From positions 558,001 through 622,000 of the forward strand of contig NZ_SSHJ01000001.1 of the NCBI RefSeq assembly GCF_005925345.1: 64,000 nt of DNA, in the 5' to 3' direction. The DNA comes from Pedobacter ureilyticus. Lineage in GTDB: Bacteria > Bacteroidota > Bacteroidia > Sphingobacteriales > Sphingobacteriaceae. A program made the position numbers and the translations under genes. The notes under the pieces were generated by a model. It ran no database searches. It saw only the letters and a program-made list of their open reading frames with translations, and had not been told where the DNA came from. Below are positions 1-9,716 of the stretch, in pieces; the stretch's first letter is position 1, and each line of letters begins with the position of its first letter.

Positions 1-776
1 ACCATATCTTGTAAGCCTAATGCGGTAGTCAATTCTTGCATCTCTATTAAAAGCTTTCCCGAGCCTGCGAGTAACAATTTTAGGTTTGGAATGCGCTCCT
101 TTAGTGCCACCAAACTTTCTATAATAAACCTGTGGTTTTTACGATGGATAAAGTTTGCCGCATAAAACAAGGTAAATGCATCTTCTGGAAGACTTAGTTG
201 TTGCCTCAATAGCTGCCTATCGGCATTATCTACTGGCTTAAAGCGATTGGTATCTACCCCTATACCGGGAATATAAAAGGTGTGGTTTGCTTTAAATTTA
301 GTTTTGGCCAGTTGATAATCTTCTTGGTTGATGGTTATAATGGCATCGGTAAAACGAGACAGGTATTTTTCAGCCAGATAATACGTAAGCCAATAACCTA
401 AGGGCGCACCTTTATAAAAATGAAATCCATGTGCGGTATACATCACAATAGTTCCTTTTGCCCTTGCTTGTTTAGCGGCCAAACGAGTTAGTGCCGCAGG
501 TATAGGCGTATGGCAATGGATAAGGTCGTAATTGCCTTCGTTGATAATTTGTTTAAGCTTTTTGTACGCATCTAGCAGTTTTAGGGTAAACAAAGTGCGC
601 TTAAACGGAAGATTGTACAGCTTTTCTATTCCTGCAACTTGGCCGTTTCCCCTTACCTCTACCGCAGCATCTAATTGATGCCCTTGCGACTTCAGCATCT
701 CAAAATAAGGGAGATGAAATACTTGCAAATGAATATCTGAGGTAGCCACTACCAATATACGTTTAGACTTTTCCAT
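1..776 (-). CDS. Glycosyltransferase family 4 (EpsD-like), 3' end outside the window
   Basis: I translated this reading frame from the ATG at 776 to the window edge; it stays open for about 258 residues and is truncated at its C-terminus. It begins MEKSKRILVVATSDIHLQVF and continues with IHCHTPIPAALTRLAAKQAR and YTAHGFHFYKGAP, which are typical of the N-terminal Rossmann domain of EpsD/WcaL-type GT4 enzymes. The start of the second domain follows (IPGIGVDTNRF). It probably transfers a sugar from a nucleotide donor to the lipid-linked EPS repeat unit in the cytoplasm. Its ATG overlaps the end of the upstream GT2 gene by 14 bp, so the two are in one operon. The donor sugar cannot be told from sequence. 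Confidence 0.85.
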   Translation of the reverse strand, partial: MEKSKRILVVATSDIHLQVFHLPYFEMLKSQGHQLDAAVEVRGNGQVAGIEKLYNLPFKRTLFTLKLLDAYKKLKQIINEGNYDLIHCHTPIPAALTRLAAKQARAKGTIVMYTAHGFHFYKGAPLGYWLTYYLAEKYLSRFTDAIITINQEDYQLAKTKFKANHTFYIPGIGVDTNRFKPVDNADRQLLRQQLSLPEDAFTLFYAANFIHRKNHRFIIESLVALKERIPNLKLLLAGSGKLLIEMQELTTALGLQDM

Positions 777-1635
777 GGATATTCAATTGTTTACAAACGT
801 GGTTAAAATCTTCGTTTTCTGATGTTGTAGGTACCCTACCTCGTTTTTTGAGGAAATAATTCACATCGGTAAATGGTAAAACTACCGCCGTAAAACTTGC
901 TTTGCCTACAGTAACCAACATGGCTTTAAAGTTGGGCCAAAAAGCATACTTTAATAAACTGGAATGGTGAATGAGTGAGTAGTAATAGGTTTTTAGAATT
1001 TTTTTACCAGTTACTGATACAAATTCTGAATAATAGTAACGTACACTCGGCATACTGATGTATTTTCTGCCCACCAGGTAACGTTGCATAAAATCTGTAT
1101 CCTGTGCGTGTTTTAGCTTGGTATTAAATGGCACTTTTCTGGCTAAATCTAGTCTTACCAACGACGTTCTGAGCGCACAATTTAACCTGTGCCCATACTC
1201 GTACACCTTGGCAATTCCGTTACCGCAACCTCTAACGGTTTCTAAATTAAAAGCGGCGTTATAGCAAGCGTTACCGCAACTTACCAAGTCTACATCTGTG
1301 TATTGCTCTAAAATTTGAACCTGTTCAGCCAGCTTTTCGGGGTGATAAAAATCATCAGCATCTAAAAAAGCTAGATATTCTCCTTGTGCTGCATCCAATG
1401 CGGCTTGCCTAGCTATGGGTCTACCTAGGTTTTTTTCAAAATGGACAATCACAAAGCGAGGATCGGTTAGGTTATCCAAGAATGCTTTTGTACCATCGCT
1501 AGAGCCATCGTTTACGATTACACATTTCCAATTTGGGTAAGTTTGCTTTAATAACGAGTTGGTGGCTAGGGCTAAGGTATCTATGCCGTTATAAACGGGC
1601 ATCATGATACTAATTAATGGTTGGGATGTGCTCAT
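763..1635 (-). CDS. Glycosyltransferase family 2
   Basis: A 290-residue GT-A fold transferase. The N-terminus has the usual strand SIMMPVYNG (residues 9-17), the nucleotide-binding VNDGSSDGT (41-49) and the metal-binding LDADD (91-95), followed by FYHPEKL. There is no signal peptide and no clear membrane helix, so it should act at the cytoplasmic face of the inner membrane, adding one sugar to the EPS repeat unit. The ATG shares an ATGA with the stop of the preceding GT4 gene, which supports both the start and translational coupling. Donor and linkage are unknown. Confidence 0.88.
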   Translation of the reverse strand: MSTSQPLISIMMPVYNGIDTLALATNSLLKQTYPNWKCVIVNDGSSDGTKAFLDNLTDPRFVIVHFEKNLGRPIARQAALDAAQGEYLAFLDADDFYHPEKLAEQVQILEQYTDVDLVSCGNACYNAAFNLETVRGCGNGIAKVYEYGHRLNCALRTSLVRLDLARKVPFNTKLKHAQDTDFMQRYLVGRKYISMPSVRYYYSEFVSVTGKKILKTYYYSLIHHSSLLKYAFWPNFKAMLVTVGKASFTAVVLPFTDVNYFLKKRGRVPTTSENEDFNHVCKQLNIHGKV

Positions 1636-2702
1636 ATTACGTATGCTATAAATTTTTTCACGGTTTTATCTATATCAAACTGTTGTTTGATGTTTGCTGC
1701 ATTTTGGCCGATAAGGGCACGAAGTTGTTCATCGTAAACCAAAGCATCTATAGCTGTTGCCAGTATTTCAGGGTTGCCAACTAGCACTTTAATTCCGTTT
1801 ATTCCGTCTTTTATAAAATCATCATCCTTACGCCAAGGCATGCAGTTGGTGGCAATACATGGCAGACCAATGGACATGGCCTCTATTAAAGCCATAGGAA
1901 AATTTTCTGTTAACGAAGGCATCACGTATATACTGGCCTGATTGAGGTAAAGTGCCGTGTTTTGCTGCATTCCAAGAAAAACAACACGATCTGCTACTCC
2001 TTCAGTTACCGCTAACGCTTCCAGTTCGCCTTTAATTGGCCCATCGCCCAAAAACCATAGCTCCCAATTATTGTTAGTTTTGGCAAAGGCTTTCAACAGC
2101 ACATCTTGCCCTTTTTCACGAGATAGCCTGCCCATACAAATGATGGCTTGCTTACGAGGCAGCTCTAGTTTTTCTGGAAACAGTACCGGATTATCTAAAA
2201 CCAATATGTTTTTTTGGCCATACAGTTTTGCTACCTTTTGCTTTGCCGCTTCTGATAAAACCAATACGCCCCTTACACGTGGATACACCCAGCCGTCAAT
2301 TAGCGGGAAAGGCGATTGCCCAGAACGCTGGGGATTAGAATGATCTGCCAAGTAAACATCATTTACCAAACCCTTTAAGCACAAGTAAACAAAAGAATTG
2401 AGCCACTCGCCATTTACTATTACGGTACAGTTTCCTATCTGTTTAATGGTTTTTCTAATGAAAATTGCCGCATTTAAAATATAACCTAATTTGCCTCCGG
2501 GCTTGCGTTGGGCTTGGTTTTGTATTACCTGTATGTTGGGATGCAGCTCGTACAACGATTGCTTTTTGTGCATTACCACTAAAAAAACCTTGTACTTGCC
2601 CAACGCCGCTATTTGGTTGGCAAAAGTGGTTACCACACGTGCAATCCCGCCGGCACCAATGGTGTTCAGTACAAAAACAATTTTACGTTCGCTGTTCATC
2701 AT
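1632..2702 (-). CDS. Glycosyltransferase family 4
   Basis: A 356-residue GT-B enzyme. The N-terminal loop reads NTIGAGGIARV (13-23). The C-terminal domain carries GRLSREKGQD (191-200) and an EX7E motif (E266 and E274) within the segment SLTENFPMALIEA, the donor-binding signature of GT4. It likely adds one sugar to the EPS intermediate. It overlaps the end of the deacetylase-like gene by 20 bp (17 bp if the second Met at 2699 is used), and its own TGA overlaps the next ATG. It is a clear operon member; the substrate cannot be predicted. Confidence 0.88.
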   Translation of the reverse strand: MMNSERKIVFVLNTIGAGGIARVVTTFANQIAALGKYKVFLVVMHKKQSLYELHPNIQVIQNQAQRKPGGKLGYILNAAIFIRKTIKQIGNCTVIVNGEWLNSFVYLCLKGLVNDVYLADHSNPQRSGQSPFPLIDGWVYPRVRGVLVLSEAAKQKVAKLYGQKNILVLDNPVLFPEKLELPRKQAIICMGRLSREKGQDVLLKAFAKTNNNWELWFLGDGPIKGELEALAVTEGVADRVVFLGMQQNTALYLNQASIYVMPSLTENFPMALIEAMSIGLPCIATNCMPWRKDDDFIKDGINGIKVLVGNPEILATAIDALVYDEQLRALIGQNAANIKQQFDIDKTVKKFIAYVI

Positions 2703-3822
2703 TAAATTTGTAAAGTCTTGCCAATTGGTCTGATGTCATGAATTCAACATCGGGCCATTTTTTGAGTATTTGTGTAAGTAAAGTATTTAACAACAGTAGA
2801 TTTTCTGTTCTATTGGCTTCTACTATAGACCCAATATAATTTACCCTATGTGTATCAATTACCGCAGGCTTAGCCCATTTAAAGGCTGTTTCTATTCGCT
2901 TTAAACAATCCAAAACCCATACACTACCGTTGCCATTAGCAGGTTCGAAGAAGCAATTTCTCACCAGATTTACCTTGCCTGATTTATTGTCGAAACCGGC
3001 GGTTCTAATTTTTTTCTGATATTTTCTTTTTTGGTTAACTATGCCTGCTGGCAAAAAAGAATATAGTTTACCCTGCAAGGCATATACCCCTTTGAGGTTT
3101 AAATAATCTACTAAAGCTTGCGGAGCGATGTAACAAGGTGGGATAAAAGTTTCTGGCGCAAAGCCAAAGAAATCCTTAAAAATATCGATGCCTTGGTCAA
3201 TGCTACGTTTCCAATAATGCTCATCATGCGGAGCGGTGTAATCGTAGGCAGCCAGCAAATATTCAGCACCGTCAAATTTTGGTTCGAAGCCGTAAGTGCC
3301 GTGGTTAAATGCTTGGCGAACACAGGTATCGCCATTGGCTAAACTGGTTAGCCAACGTTTTTGGTTTACGTGTTCGCGGCCGTGATATTGTGGCTGGTAC
3401 AAACCCTGAGCCAAGCCTTGATGCCATAAAGCTAAAGCGTCGGGTTTTTCTCTGAGAATAGTGTGGTGAAACGGCTCGACCACAAAACGCTCGAAATTAT
3501 GATGTAAAATTTGCTTAAAATCTGGATTGCCCGTAGTTACATTAAAAGTAAAAGCAGGATGTTTGCCATTGCTATCTTTATGTTTCAGTAATACCTCAAA
3601 TAGTGCCGTTAAATCATCTGCCGATGCAAGTCCGTCGAATTTGCTGAACCTATCGGTTTTCATTAACGGAATTTTGCTGGAGAGTATTTCATAAATCTCT
3701 TGCGATGGCATACGAATACCTCCCCAATCATCAGACTCGAAAACGACAATTTTTCTGTTAACCCTTTGACCTAAAGCAGCCTGTATGTTTAACGAAAGAT
3801 CTTTTTTAAATTTCTTTAACAT
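2683..3822 (-). CDS. Polysaccharide deacetylase-like protein of the EPS locus
   Basis: A 379-residue protein with the pattern of the NodB/polysaccharide-deacetylase fold. FESDDWG (28-34) resembles the metal- and base-bearing Asp motif, and HGREHVN (147-153) looks like a His-containing metal site. It has no signal peptide, unlike most secreted deacetylases, and is longer than a minimal NodB domain. It sits 3 bp downstream of the EpsG-like gene and overlaps the following GT4, so it is part of the EPS operon. A role in removing or editing an acyl group on the cytoplasmic lipid-linked sugar is inferred. An uncharacterised hydrolase of the same fold is the alternative. Confidence 0.65.
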   Translation of the reverse strand: MLKKFKKDLSLNIQAALGQRVNRKIVVFESDDWGGIRMPSQEIYEILSSKIPLMKTDRFSKFDGLASADDLTALFEVLLKHKDSNGKHPAFTFNVTTGNPDFKQILHHNFERFVVEPFHHTILREKPDALALWHQGLAQGLYQPQYHGREHVNQKRWLTSLANGDTCVRQAFNHGTYGFEPKFDGAEYLLAAYDYTAPHDEHYWKRSIDQGIDIFKDFFGFAPETFIPPCYIAPQALVDYLNLKGVYALQGKLYSFLPAGIVNQKRKYQKKIRTAGFDNKSGKVNLVRNCFFEPANGNGSVWVLDCLKRIETAFKWAKPAVIDTHRVNYIGSIVEANRTENLLLLNTLLTQILKKWPDVEFMTSDQLARLYKFNDEQRT

Positions 3823-3825
3823 CTC

Positions 3826-5073
3826 TTATTTCTTAAACCAATCTAACATAGCTTGCCCCTGCTGCCCTATACACAACATTGGGTTACTGGTTACCACCAG
3901 CACATTGATGGTTTGCAAACCAATTCGTAACGTAAAAACTATATATAAGGCCAATAGCGGAAGTGCTACATATACCGAGCGCCTTAACCATATAAAATGA
4001 GCCGAATAATTCTGTATCAGTATAAAAGCAAAACAAAAAGTTAAGTAGTAGCTAGGCAGTAAAAACCTACCAAATGATGGAATGGCAGAAAGGATATTGA
4101 AACCGATGAGGAAATACAATATCATGCAAAAACTGTTAAACAGAACTGGCTTTGAGGTTATAAAATTTCGATGTAAAATAAATGAGAAGCAAACAATAAA
4201 TAGGCTAAACCAAGCAATAATTTGAGCTTTTAAAATCACAAACCATTTGGTTGCAGATTCTGCCTCTTTTAAATTATCGGCATAATCTTGATTAACATAG
4301 GTAGAAAGTTTTTTGTGCAGAAAATCTGGCGCATGACCAATTAAAAAATCTTGTAGACTTTGCAATTTTACAAAGCTGAACAGAAACGAACACAAGAAAA
4401 CATAAAATAATACAGTAAGGTTTTTAGTATAAGCATAAGAAAAACCTATAATTAGCATGGGTACAATGTAAGAGAAGTGAAAAAAGATAGATAACGCCGC
4501 AATCAACAGATATTTTTTCTCTTTAGCTACAAAGACGTAGGGCAACATACCATAGAGAAACACCTGTGTAGCGGTCCAAAATCTAAACCCGTTAACTGCC
4601 CAAAAAGGCACCAACAAGCAAATTAGGATAAACAATATGAATGTGGCAGGTTTTAAGCCCTCTTTTAATCCTTCTAGCAAAAACCAGAGATTTCTGGAAT
4701 AGAAAAAGCCAAAAATAAATGAATAAACACCAAATAAAACTGCGTAATTTTCGGTAAACCTTGCAATAATAAACGTAACTACCGGAGCGGCAAAATCTAA
4801 ATAACTACTCTCTTCATCAGAAAAAAACAGGTCTAGAAAATTATCAGTAGTGATCTCCGTATGATGCAAGGTTTTTAGCTTATCGGCATATCTATTGGCA
4901 TCCATCATATCATCGTAGATGAAAAAATTTACACCATAAAAAATGATAAAAGCCCACAAAATATTTTTCACCCACGAAGCCCTGTAATTTCTTAAAGAAA
5001 TTAGTAACGAAGCAAGGGGCGACAATATAAATACTGCCCAAATAAAAATATGGTCTCTAAACTGTTTGTACAT
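3826..5073 (-). CDS. EpsG-family membrane protein, probable EPS polymerase (Wzy role)
   Basis: A 415-residue protein dominated by roughly ten hydrophobic helices. After the first two helices comes DDMMDANRYADKL (about residues 54-66), which matches the acidic, Arg/Tyr-containing loop of EpsG-family proteins. EpsG members occupy the Wzy polymerase position in Wzx/Wzy loci, joining repeat units at the outer face of the inner membrane. No other polymerase candidate is visible in the operon, which strengthens this role. It lies 1 bp from the GT gene upstream and 3 bp from the deacetylase-like gene downstream. Confidence 0.8.
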   Translation of the reverse strand: MYKQFRDHIFIWAVFILSPLASLLISLRNYRASWVKNILWAFIIFYGVNFFIYDDMMDANRYADKLKTLHHTEITTDNFLDLFFSDEESSYLDFAAPVVTFIIARFTENYAVLFGVYSFIFGFFYSRNLWFLLEGLKEGLKPATFILFILICLLVPFWAVNGFRFWTATQVFLYGMLPYVFVAKEKKYLLIAALSIFFHFSYIVPMLIIGFSYAYTKNLTVLFYVFLCSFLFSFVKLQSLQDFLIGHAPDFLHKKLSTYVNQDYADNLKEAESATKWFVILKAQIIAWFSLFIVCFSFILHRNFITSKPVLFNSFCMILYFLIGFNILSAIPSFGRFLLPSYYLTFCFAFILIQNYSAHFIWLRRSVYVALPLLALYIVFTLRIGLQTINVLVVTSNPMLCIGQQGQAMLDWFKK

Positions 5074-5074
5074 T

Positions 5075-6187
5075 TTAATTAGCTAGCGCTGTAAATTTGT
5101 TGCATACATTCTGTATTCTATACTGTTCGGGATCTGGGATCTGCAATTGGCTCTGATAATTGCCCTTTAAAAAATCTAGCAGCGGCTGGCTTTCGAAACC
5201 AAAAGTTTTTACCGAAAGGATGGGCTTTTTGATAATGGCATAATCGATTAATTTACTTGGAGATTGTTTTGGCCCAATGTTCTCGAAATTGACTACAAAA
5301 TCCATTTGCTGTAGCTCTGCCAAAAGATCTAGCCTTGGTAAAAAAGGCCGTAGTTCTATTTTACCATTTGAGCGTTGCTGATATTTGCTTACATGATCTG
5401 GATTGTTGGTGTACACAACAAAGCGATAATCGATATCCAATTCGCAGATAAACTCAAAAAATTCTTTTGGATCTCGAATTTTAGGGATTAAAGTACCAGC
5501 ATAAGCAAAGGTTGGTATGTTGTTAGCAACAATGTCATCTCTCAACTTTACATCTTCGAACCTAAATCCTTGAGGAATTACCCTTATTTTGCTTCTATAT
5601 GGTGGATAGTAAGCTGTTATCGAATCTTCAATAGGCACGGTAATAAAATCAGCTTTGCGGCAAAACCATTGCTCAAAATACTTGAAATAGAAAAGTCTTT
5701 TGAAGGTATCATTTTCGCCTCCCATAAATGGGTCTCCGCAATCTGCTATCCACTTTGTGGCTATAGGATTGCTGGTTTTATTAGCCCAAGCGGTACCCCA
5801 ATGTACGGGATGTGGGGCGGCAATAGAGATCAGTAAATCATACTTTGATTTTTCTTTCTTTAACGCATTTTTTACTAAAAACATCGTTTGTATATCAGGA
5901 TACATAAACAATAGGTTAAACAACCTTGCCTGTATCCTTTTAAATAACCTTTTAATGCCTCCGCCAGTAACCTTTATTTGTTGCCAAGTAGCTTTGCCCA
6001 AATCTTTGATTACAATACCGTGTTCTTTTTCGAACTGGTTGTGCACTTCGTCATTTCTTGGCGTAATTACCGTAACCTGATGTCCGTTCATAGCCAATTC
6101 TTTAGCCAATTCGGTAGTTCTAAAAGCTCTAGGCTTGTTTTCAGGATAGAAACTTCTGCTAACGATAAGTATTTTTTTCGCTTCCAT
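5075..6187 (-). CDS. Glycosyltransferase, GT4-like
   Basis: I place the start at the ATG at 6187 (protein begins MEAKKILIVSRSFYPENKPR, about 370 residues). The open frame extends to 6265, but the 6187 ATG shares one base with the wecB stop (TAATG), and the extra N-terminal residues look unlike a protein start. The opening strand followed by FYPENKPRAFRTTELAKELA is typical of GT4 N-terminal domains. The C-terminal half has AYAGTLIPKIRDP and a donor-site-like SPSKLIDYAIIKKPIL. It is translationally coupled to wecB and may use a ManNAc-derived donor; that is inference from position only. Confidence 0.82.
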   Translation of the reverse strand: MEAKKILIVSRSFYPENKPRAFRTTELAKELAMNGHQVTVITPRNDEVHNQFEKEHGIVIKDLGKATWQQIKVTGGGIKRLFKRIQARLFNLLFMYPDIQTMFLVKNALKKEKSKYDLLISIAAPHPVHWGTAWANKTSNPIATKWIADCGDPFMGGENDTFKRLFYFKYFEQWFCRKADFITVPIEDSITAYYPPYRSKIRVIPQGFRFEDVKLRDDIVANNIPTFAYAGTLIPKIRDPKEFFEFICELDIDYRFVVYTNNPDHVSKYQQRSNGKIELRPFLPRLDLLAELQQMDFVVNFENIGPKQSPSKLIDYAIIKKPILSVKTFGFESQPLLDFLKGNYQSQLQIPDPEQYRIQNVCNKFTALAN

Positions 6188-7281
6188 TACAATTTCAATA
6201 GTTCTTCCACAATGCGCTCGGCCGCTTTTCCGTCCCATTTTTCGGGTATGGTGCCAACTTTCCACCGGCCATCAAACAGCTTTTTCATGGCCGGTGCAAC
6301 TTTATCTGGGTTGGTGCCCACTAGCTCATTTGTTCCCACTTCGCAAGTTTCTGGTCTTTCTGTATTATCTCTTAGGGTCATACATGGCACGCCCATAACT
6401 GTAGTCTCCTCGGTAATACCTCCCGAGTCTGTAATTACAGCCATGGCATTTTTTACCAGATAATTAAATTCTAAATAGCCCATTGGCGTGGTTAAATGTA
6501 GGTTTGGAATTTCATCCAAGTTTATTCCAACATTTTCGATGATATTTTTGGTACGCGGATGTACCGGAAACACCAAAGGCTTACCATTTGAGCCTGTAAT
6601 AATTGCATGGAGTAGTGCTTTAAATTTCTGCTCTTCGTCTACATTTGCTGGGCGGTGTAAGGTCATTACAAAATAATCGCCTTTGCTTAACGCCAATTCT
6701 TCCCAAAGGGATGGCTTTAAAAACCTACTTTCATTCTTCAGCAGCGTATCAATCATTACATTACCTACGAAAAAGATTTTATCATCGGCTATGCCGCTAT
6801 TTTTTAAGTTATTGCCAGCCCAAACCGAAGTAGTAAAGAAATAATCGGTAATGCTATCGGTTACCATGCGGTTAATTTCTTCGGGCATGGTTAAATCAAA
6901 AGAACGGATGCCAGCTTCTACGTGGGCCACTTTGGTATTCAGTTTTTTGGCCACTATGGCACAGGCCATGGTAGAAGTAACATCACCTACTACCAAAACC
7001 AGGTCTGTAGGGTTTGCCATCAATTCTTTTTCGAAAGCAACCATAATTGCCGCCGTTTGCTCTGCTTGGCTACCACCACCACCACCCAAATGAGCATCAG
7101 GTGCTGGTATAGCCAATTCCTGAAAAAACGTATCGCTCATTTTCTCGTCATAATGTTGCCCGGTGTGCACCAATCGGTAGCTGATATTTGCGCCGCTATC
7201 TGCCGCTTTTTGAATGGCATGAATAATGGGTGCGATCTTCATAAAATTGGGCCGTGCACCGGCAATGAGTGTTATTTTCAT
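6187..7281 (-). CDS. wecB: UDP-N-acetylglucosamine 2-epimerase (non-hydrolysing)
   Basis: A 364-residue cytoplasmic enzyme that interconverts UDP-GlcNAc and UDP-ManNAc. Hallmarks are GARPNFMK (8-15), HVEAG (120-124), PEEINR (133-138), the LHRPANVDE loop and the C-terminal TDSGGITEE, all conserved in WecB/MnaA. The length fits the family. An unusual run of five glycines precedes SQAEQT (about 66-76). It lies in the EPS operon and is coupled by TAATG to the next glycosyltransferase. With the nucleotide-sugar dehydrogenase at 19253-20548 it could supply UDP-ManNAc or UDP-ManNAcA. Confidence 0.95.
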   Translation of the reverse strand: MKITLIAGARPNFMKIAPIIHAIQKAADSGANISYRLVHTGQHYDEKMSDTFFQELAIPAPDAHLGGGGGSQAEQTAAIMVAFEKELMANPTDLVLVVGDVTSTMACAIVAKKLNTKVAHVEAGIRSFDLTMPEEINRMVTDSITDYFFTTSVWAGNNLKNSGIADDKIFFVGNVMIDTLLKNESRFLKPSLWEELALSKGDYFVMTLHRPANVDEEQKFKALLHAIITGSNGKPLVFPVHPRTKNIIENVGINLDEIPNLHLTTPMGYLEFNYLVKNAMAVITDSGGITEETTVMGVPCMTLRDNTERPETCEVGTNELVGTNPDKVAPAMKKLFDGRWKVGTIPEKWDGKAAERIVEELLKL

Positions 7282-7287
7282 TGATAC

Positions 7288-8211
7288 TTATTGTTTAGAT
7301 CTCAAATAAATTTTAGGAATAAGGTCTAGCAGATGAGACATTCCGCGGATAAGTGAATTGCTTTTGTTATTAAAAGCCTTCTTGATAAAGGCGTTCTTCT
7401 GATATCGGTATTTAATAGCCCACTGTTCACTAGGCGAGTAGTATTGTAAGTATTCGAACCTAAAGAAATCTTCCTGGTTCTGTTTTAACCTGCTTATAAA
7501 AACAGATTTTTTAACGGTTTGAACAGATTCTGTATGCCGACGGTATTTAGCACCCACTATGTCTAAATAGTGAATTTGATGGCCATTTCTGGTAAGTTCT
7601 AACAACATGGGCCTGTCTTCGAAAATGGCATATTTCTCGTTAAAAAGACCTATTTGCAGCAACACATCTTTTCTTGTCATAATGGTTGATGCCCACACAG
7701 GGTTAGACCTTAATAATAACTCGAACTGTTCCTTAGCACTACAATCTGCTTGGTTGATCCGTAAATTGTTCAGCTGCTTTTGAGGCAACAAATAGCGCTC
7801 TTGGAAAATATTATCGTAAATATTTACATTAGCGTAAACACATTTTACATTTGGATTTTCATTGATGAAGGCGATATACGTTTCGATAACGTTCGGCTCT
7901 AAGCAATCGTCGCCAGCTATAATTTTTATCCATTCTCCGGTGGATTGAGCTATACCCCTATTACAATTACCCGCCGTACCGGTATTTTTTTGCGTAGTTA
8001 CCAGCCTTACGTTTACAAACCTACTGCGGTGCTCGTCAATCCACTTTTGGCATAAAGAGGTGGTTTGGTCTTGCGAAGCATCATCAGAGATAATTAGCTC
8101 TATATGCGGATAAGTTTGGGCATAAATACTATCCAGCGTTTCTAGCACATACGCTGCCGAGTAATAAGTTATTACTACCACAGATACTAAAGGTGTTGGA
8201 TTTGTTTTCAC
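7288..8211 (-). CDS. Glycosyltransferase family 2
   Basis: A 307-residue GT-A transferase with VVVITYYSA (11-19), SDDASQD (42-48) and the metal-binding region AGDDCLEPN. The start codon is GTG at 8211; no better ATG lies upstream. The C-terminal third is basic and has no membrane helices. It sits between the wzx flippase gene (23 bp) and wecB (6 bp), so it is co-transcribed and should build the EPS repeat unit. The donor is unknown. Confidence 0.86.
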   Translation of the reverse strand: MKTNPTPLVSVVVITYYSAAYVLETLDSIYAQTYPHIELIISDDASQDQTTSLCQKWIDEHRSRFVNVRLVTTQKNTGTAGNCNRGIAQSTGEWIKIIAGDDCLEPNVIETYIAFINENPNVKCVYANVNIYDNIFQERYLLPQKQLNNLRINQADCSAKEQFELLLRSNPVWASTIMTRKDVLLQIGLFNEKYAIFEDRPMLLELTRNGHQIHYLDIVGAKYRRHTESVQTVKKSVFISRLKQNQEDFFRFEYLQYYSPSEQWAIKYRYQKNAFIKKAFNNKSNSLIRGMSHLLDLIPKIYLRSKQ

Positions 8212-8234
8212 GCTATTAATCTTGTTAAATTCTA

Positions 8235-9716
8235 TTATGCCTTGGATTTGCCTTTAATCTTTTCAAAAAACCGTTTTAAACCTATCCTTTTATCAACCTC
8301 TACAAATGCATAAATAACAGCACCTAACAATAGCGCTGTACCTGCAGTGTAAGCCTGCCAGCCATTTAAATAAATTGCTACTAAGAAGCACAGCAACACC
8401 AATAAGCCTTGATAAAAGAAAATTTTAATAAAAACTTTGCTAAAGGAGAATTGATATAGTTTATGGGTAAGCACCAATACCTGAATGAGGTAAAGCAAAT
8501 AGCCCATTAAAAAAGAGGCACCTAAACCGGTAAGTCCCCAATAGTAATAGCCTACCATATTTAAACCCAATAAATAAGCATTTGCGACAAGTTCGTTCCA
8601 AAAGAAAACCTTAGAAGCACCTCTGGCCAGTATTAAGAAAGCCACCGCCCAAGAGCTAACTTTAAAAAACATCCCCAAAGCCAACCAAAGTACCATGTGG
8701 TTAATTGGCGCAAATTTGTGCGAGTAAAGCAACACCACTAACCACTTTATAGAAACTAGAAAGAAACAGATTATTGGCGCTATAATCAGCAGCGCAGTTT
8801 CTGCTTGTTGATTAATTTCTTTTGCTGCCTTTAGCTTATCTTGTGCCACGGCAGCTAACCGGGGATAGTAATCAGCGGATAACGCGGTAAAAATTAAGCC
8901 CACGTAAGAGTTGATGATGGCAAAGCCAGCGTTGTAAAAACCTACATCTTCAATAGAGCCAGTTTTAGTAATAAAAAGACGTAAAGCATAAGCCGTACCC
9001 ATAGTGATTAAACCGCTAAGGCTAAGCATAAAGCCCATGGTTAACATATCTTTACCTTCTAACCAAATGGTTTGCAAGCTTACTACTGCTTTTTTTACAG
9101 GAACTTTACGGGCAAAATACCAGGTTAACAGTAAGGTAGTGATGGCACTAATGATAATGGCAGGCACAATGCCGTCTTTCGCAAAAAAATAGTACAGGGG
9201 CACAGAAACAAGTAGCCCTAACAAGGCACCCGCCATATCTGATTTGGCCATATATTTAACTTTGCGCATTCCGCGAAGTACCACAGACTGGCCCGCACTA
9301 ATTTGTGTAAAAAGCAAGGTAATGGATAGCAAGGCAAAACCTAAGGTGTAATCTTTATTACCAAACGTAAGCTGACTTAGCCAAGGAGAAAGAATTAAAG
9401 CTGCGATGAAACCCAGCATTCCGGTAATCCAAACCCATTTTCTAAAAACAGTAACTACCAAAGCAACTTTTTCGTCGCTACCGCTACCATTTGCTTGTGC
9501 TACATTTTTTACCGCACTGGTGGCTAAACCAAAATTGGTTAACGCACCTACCATACCCAAAGTGCCGGTTAACAAAGCATTGATTCCCATACCAGCTGGC
9601 CCAAGTAGTACGGCAATAAATTTAGACCTCACAATGTTGATCAAAATTTTAAACACCTGCGTACCGCCAAAAATAGCAGTGGTTTTAAAAATGCTTTTGT
9701 AACTCTCACTTTTCAT
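8235..9716 (-). CDS. wzx: Oligosaccharide flippase (Wzx-type, MOP superfamily)
   Basis: A 493-residue protein with about 12-14 predicted membrane helices. The N-terminus [20 protein letters not shown] followed by [14 protein letters not shown] is characteristic of polysaccharide flippases, which move undecaprenyl-PP-linked repeat units across the inner membrane. Its start overlaps the aminotransferase stop by 11 bp. It is the expected partner of the EpsG-like polymerase. The same operon also encodes an ABC exporter that could do an overlapping job. Confidence 0.9.
   Translation of the reverse strand: MKSESYKSIFKTTAIFGGTQVFKILINIVRSKFIAVLLGPAGMGINALLTGTLGMVGALTNFGLATSAVKNVAQANGSGSDEKVALVVTVFRKWVWITGMLGFIAALILSPWLSQLTFGNKDYTLGFALLSITLLFTQISAGQSVVLRGMRKVKYMAKSDMAGALLGLLVSVPLYYFFAKDGIVPAIIISAITTLLLTWYFARKVPVKKAVVSLQTIWLEGKDMLTMGFMLSLSGLITMGTAYALRLFITKTGSIEDVGFYNAGFAIINSYVGLIFTALSADYYPRLAAVAQDKLKAAKEINQQAETALLIIAPIICFFLVSIKWLVVLLYSHKFAPINHMVLWLALGMFFKVSSWAVAFLILARGASKVFFWNELVANAYLLGLNMVGYYYWGLTGLGASFLMGYLLYLIQVLVLTHKLYQFSFSKVFIKIFFYQGLLVLLCFLVAIYLNGWQAYTAGTALLLGAVIYAFVEVDKRIGLKRFFEKIKGKSKA

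Noticed and set aside
6188..6265. N-terminal extension of the GT4-like gene into wecB
   Set aside because: The ATG at 6187 forms a TAATG with the wecB stop and begins the conserved N-terminus; the extension reads as the antisense-free out-of-frame wecB sequence.
5978..6463. 161-codon plus-strand frame across the wecB/GT boundary
   Set aside because: Antisense to two well-supported genes with no recognisable motif.
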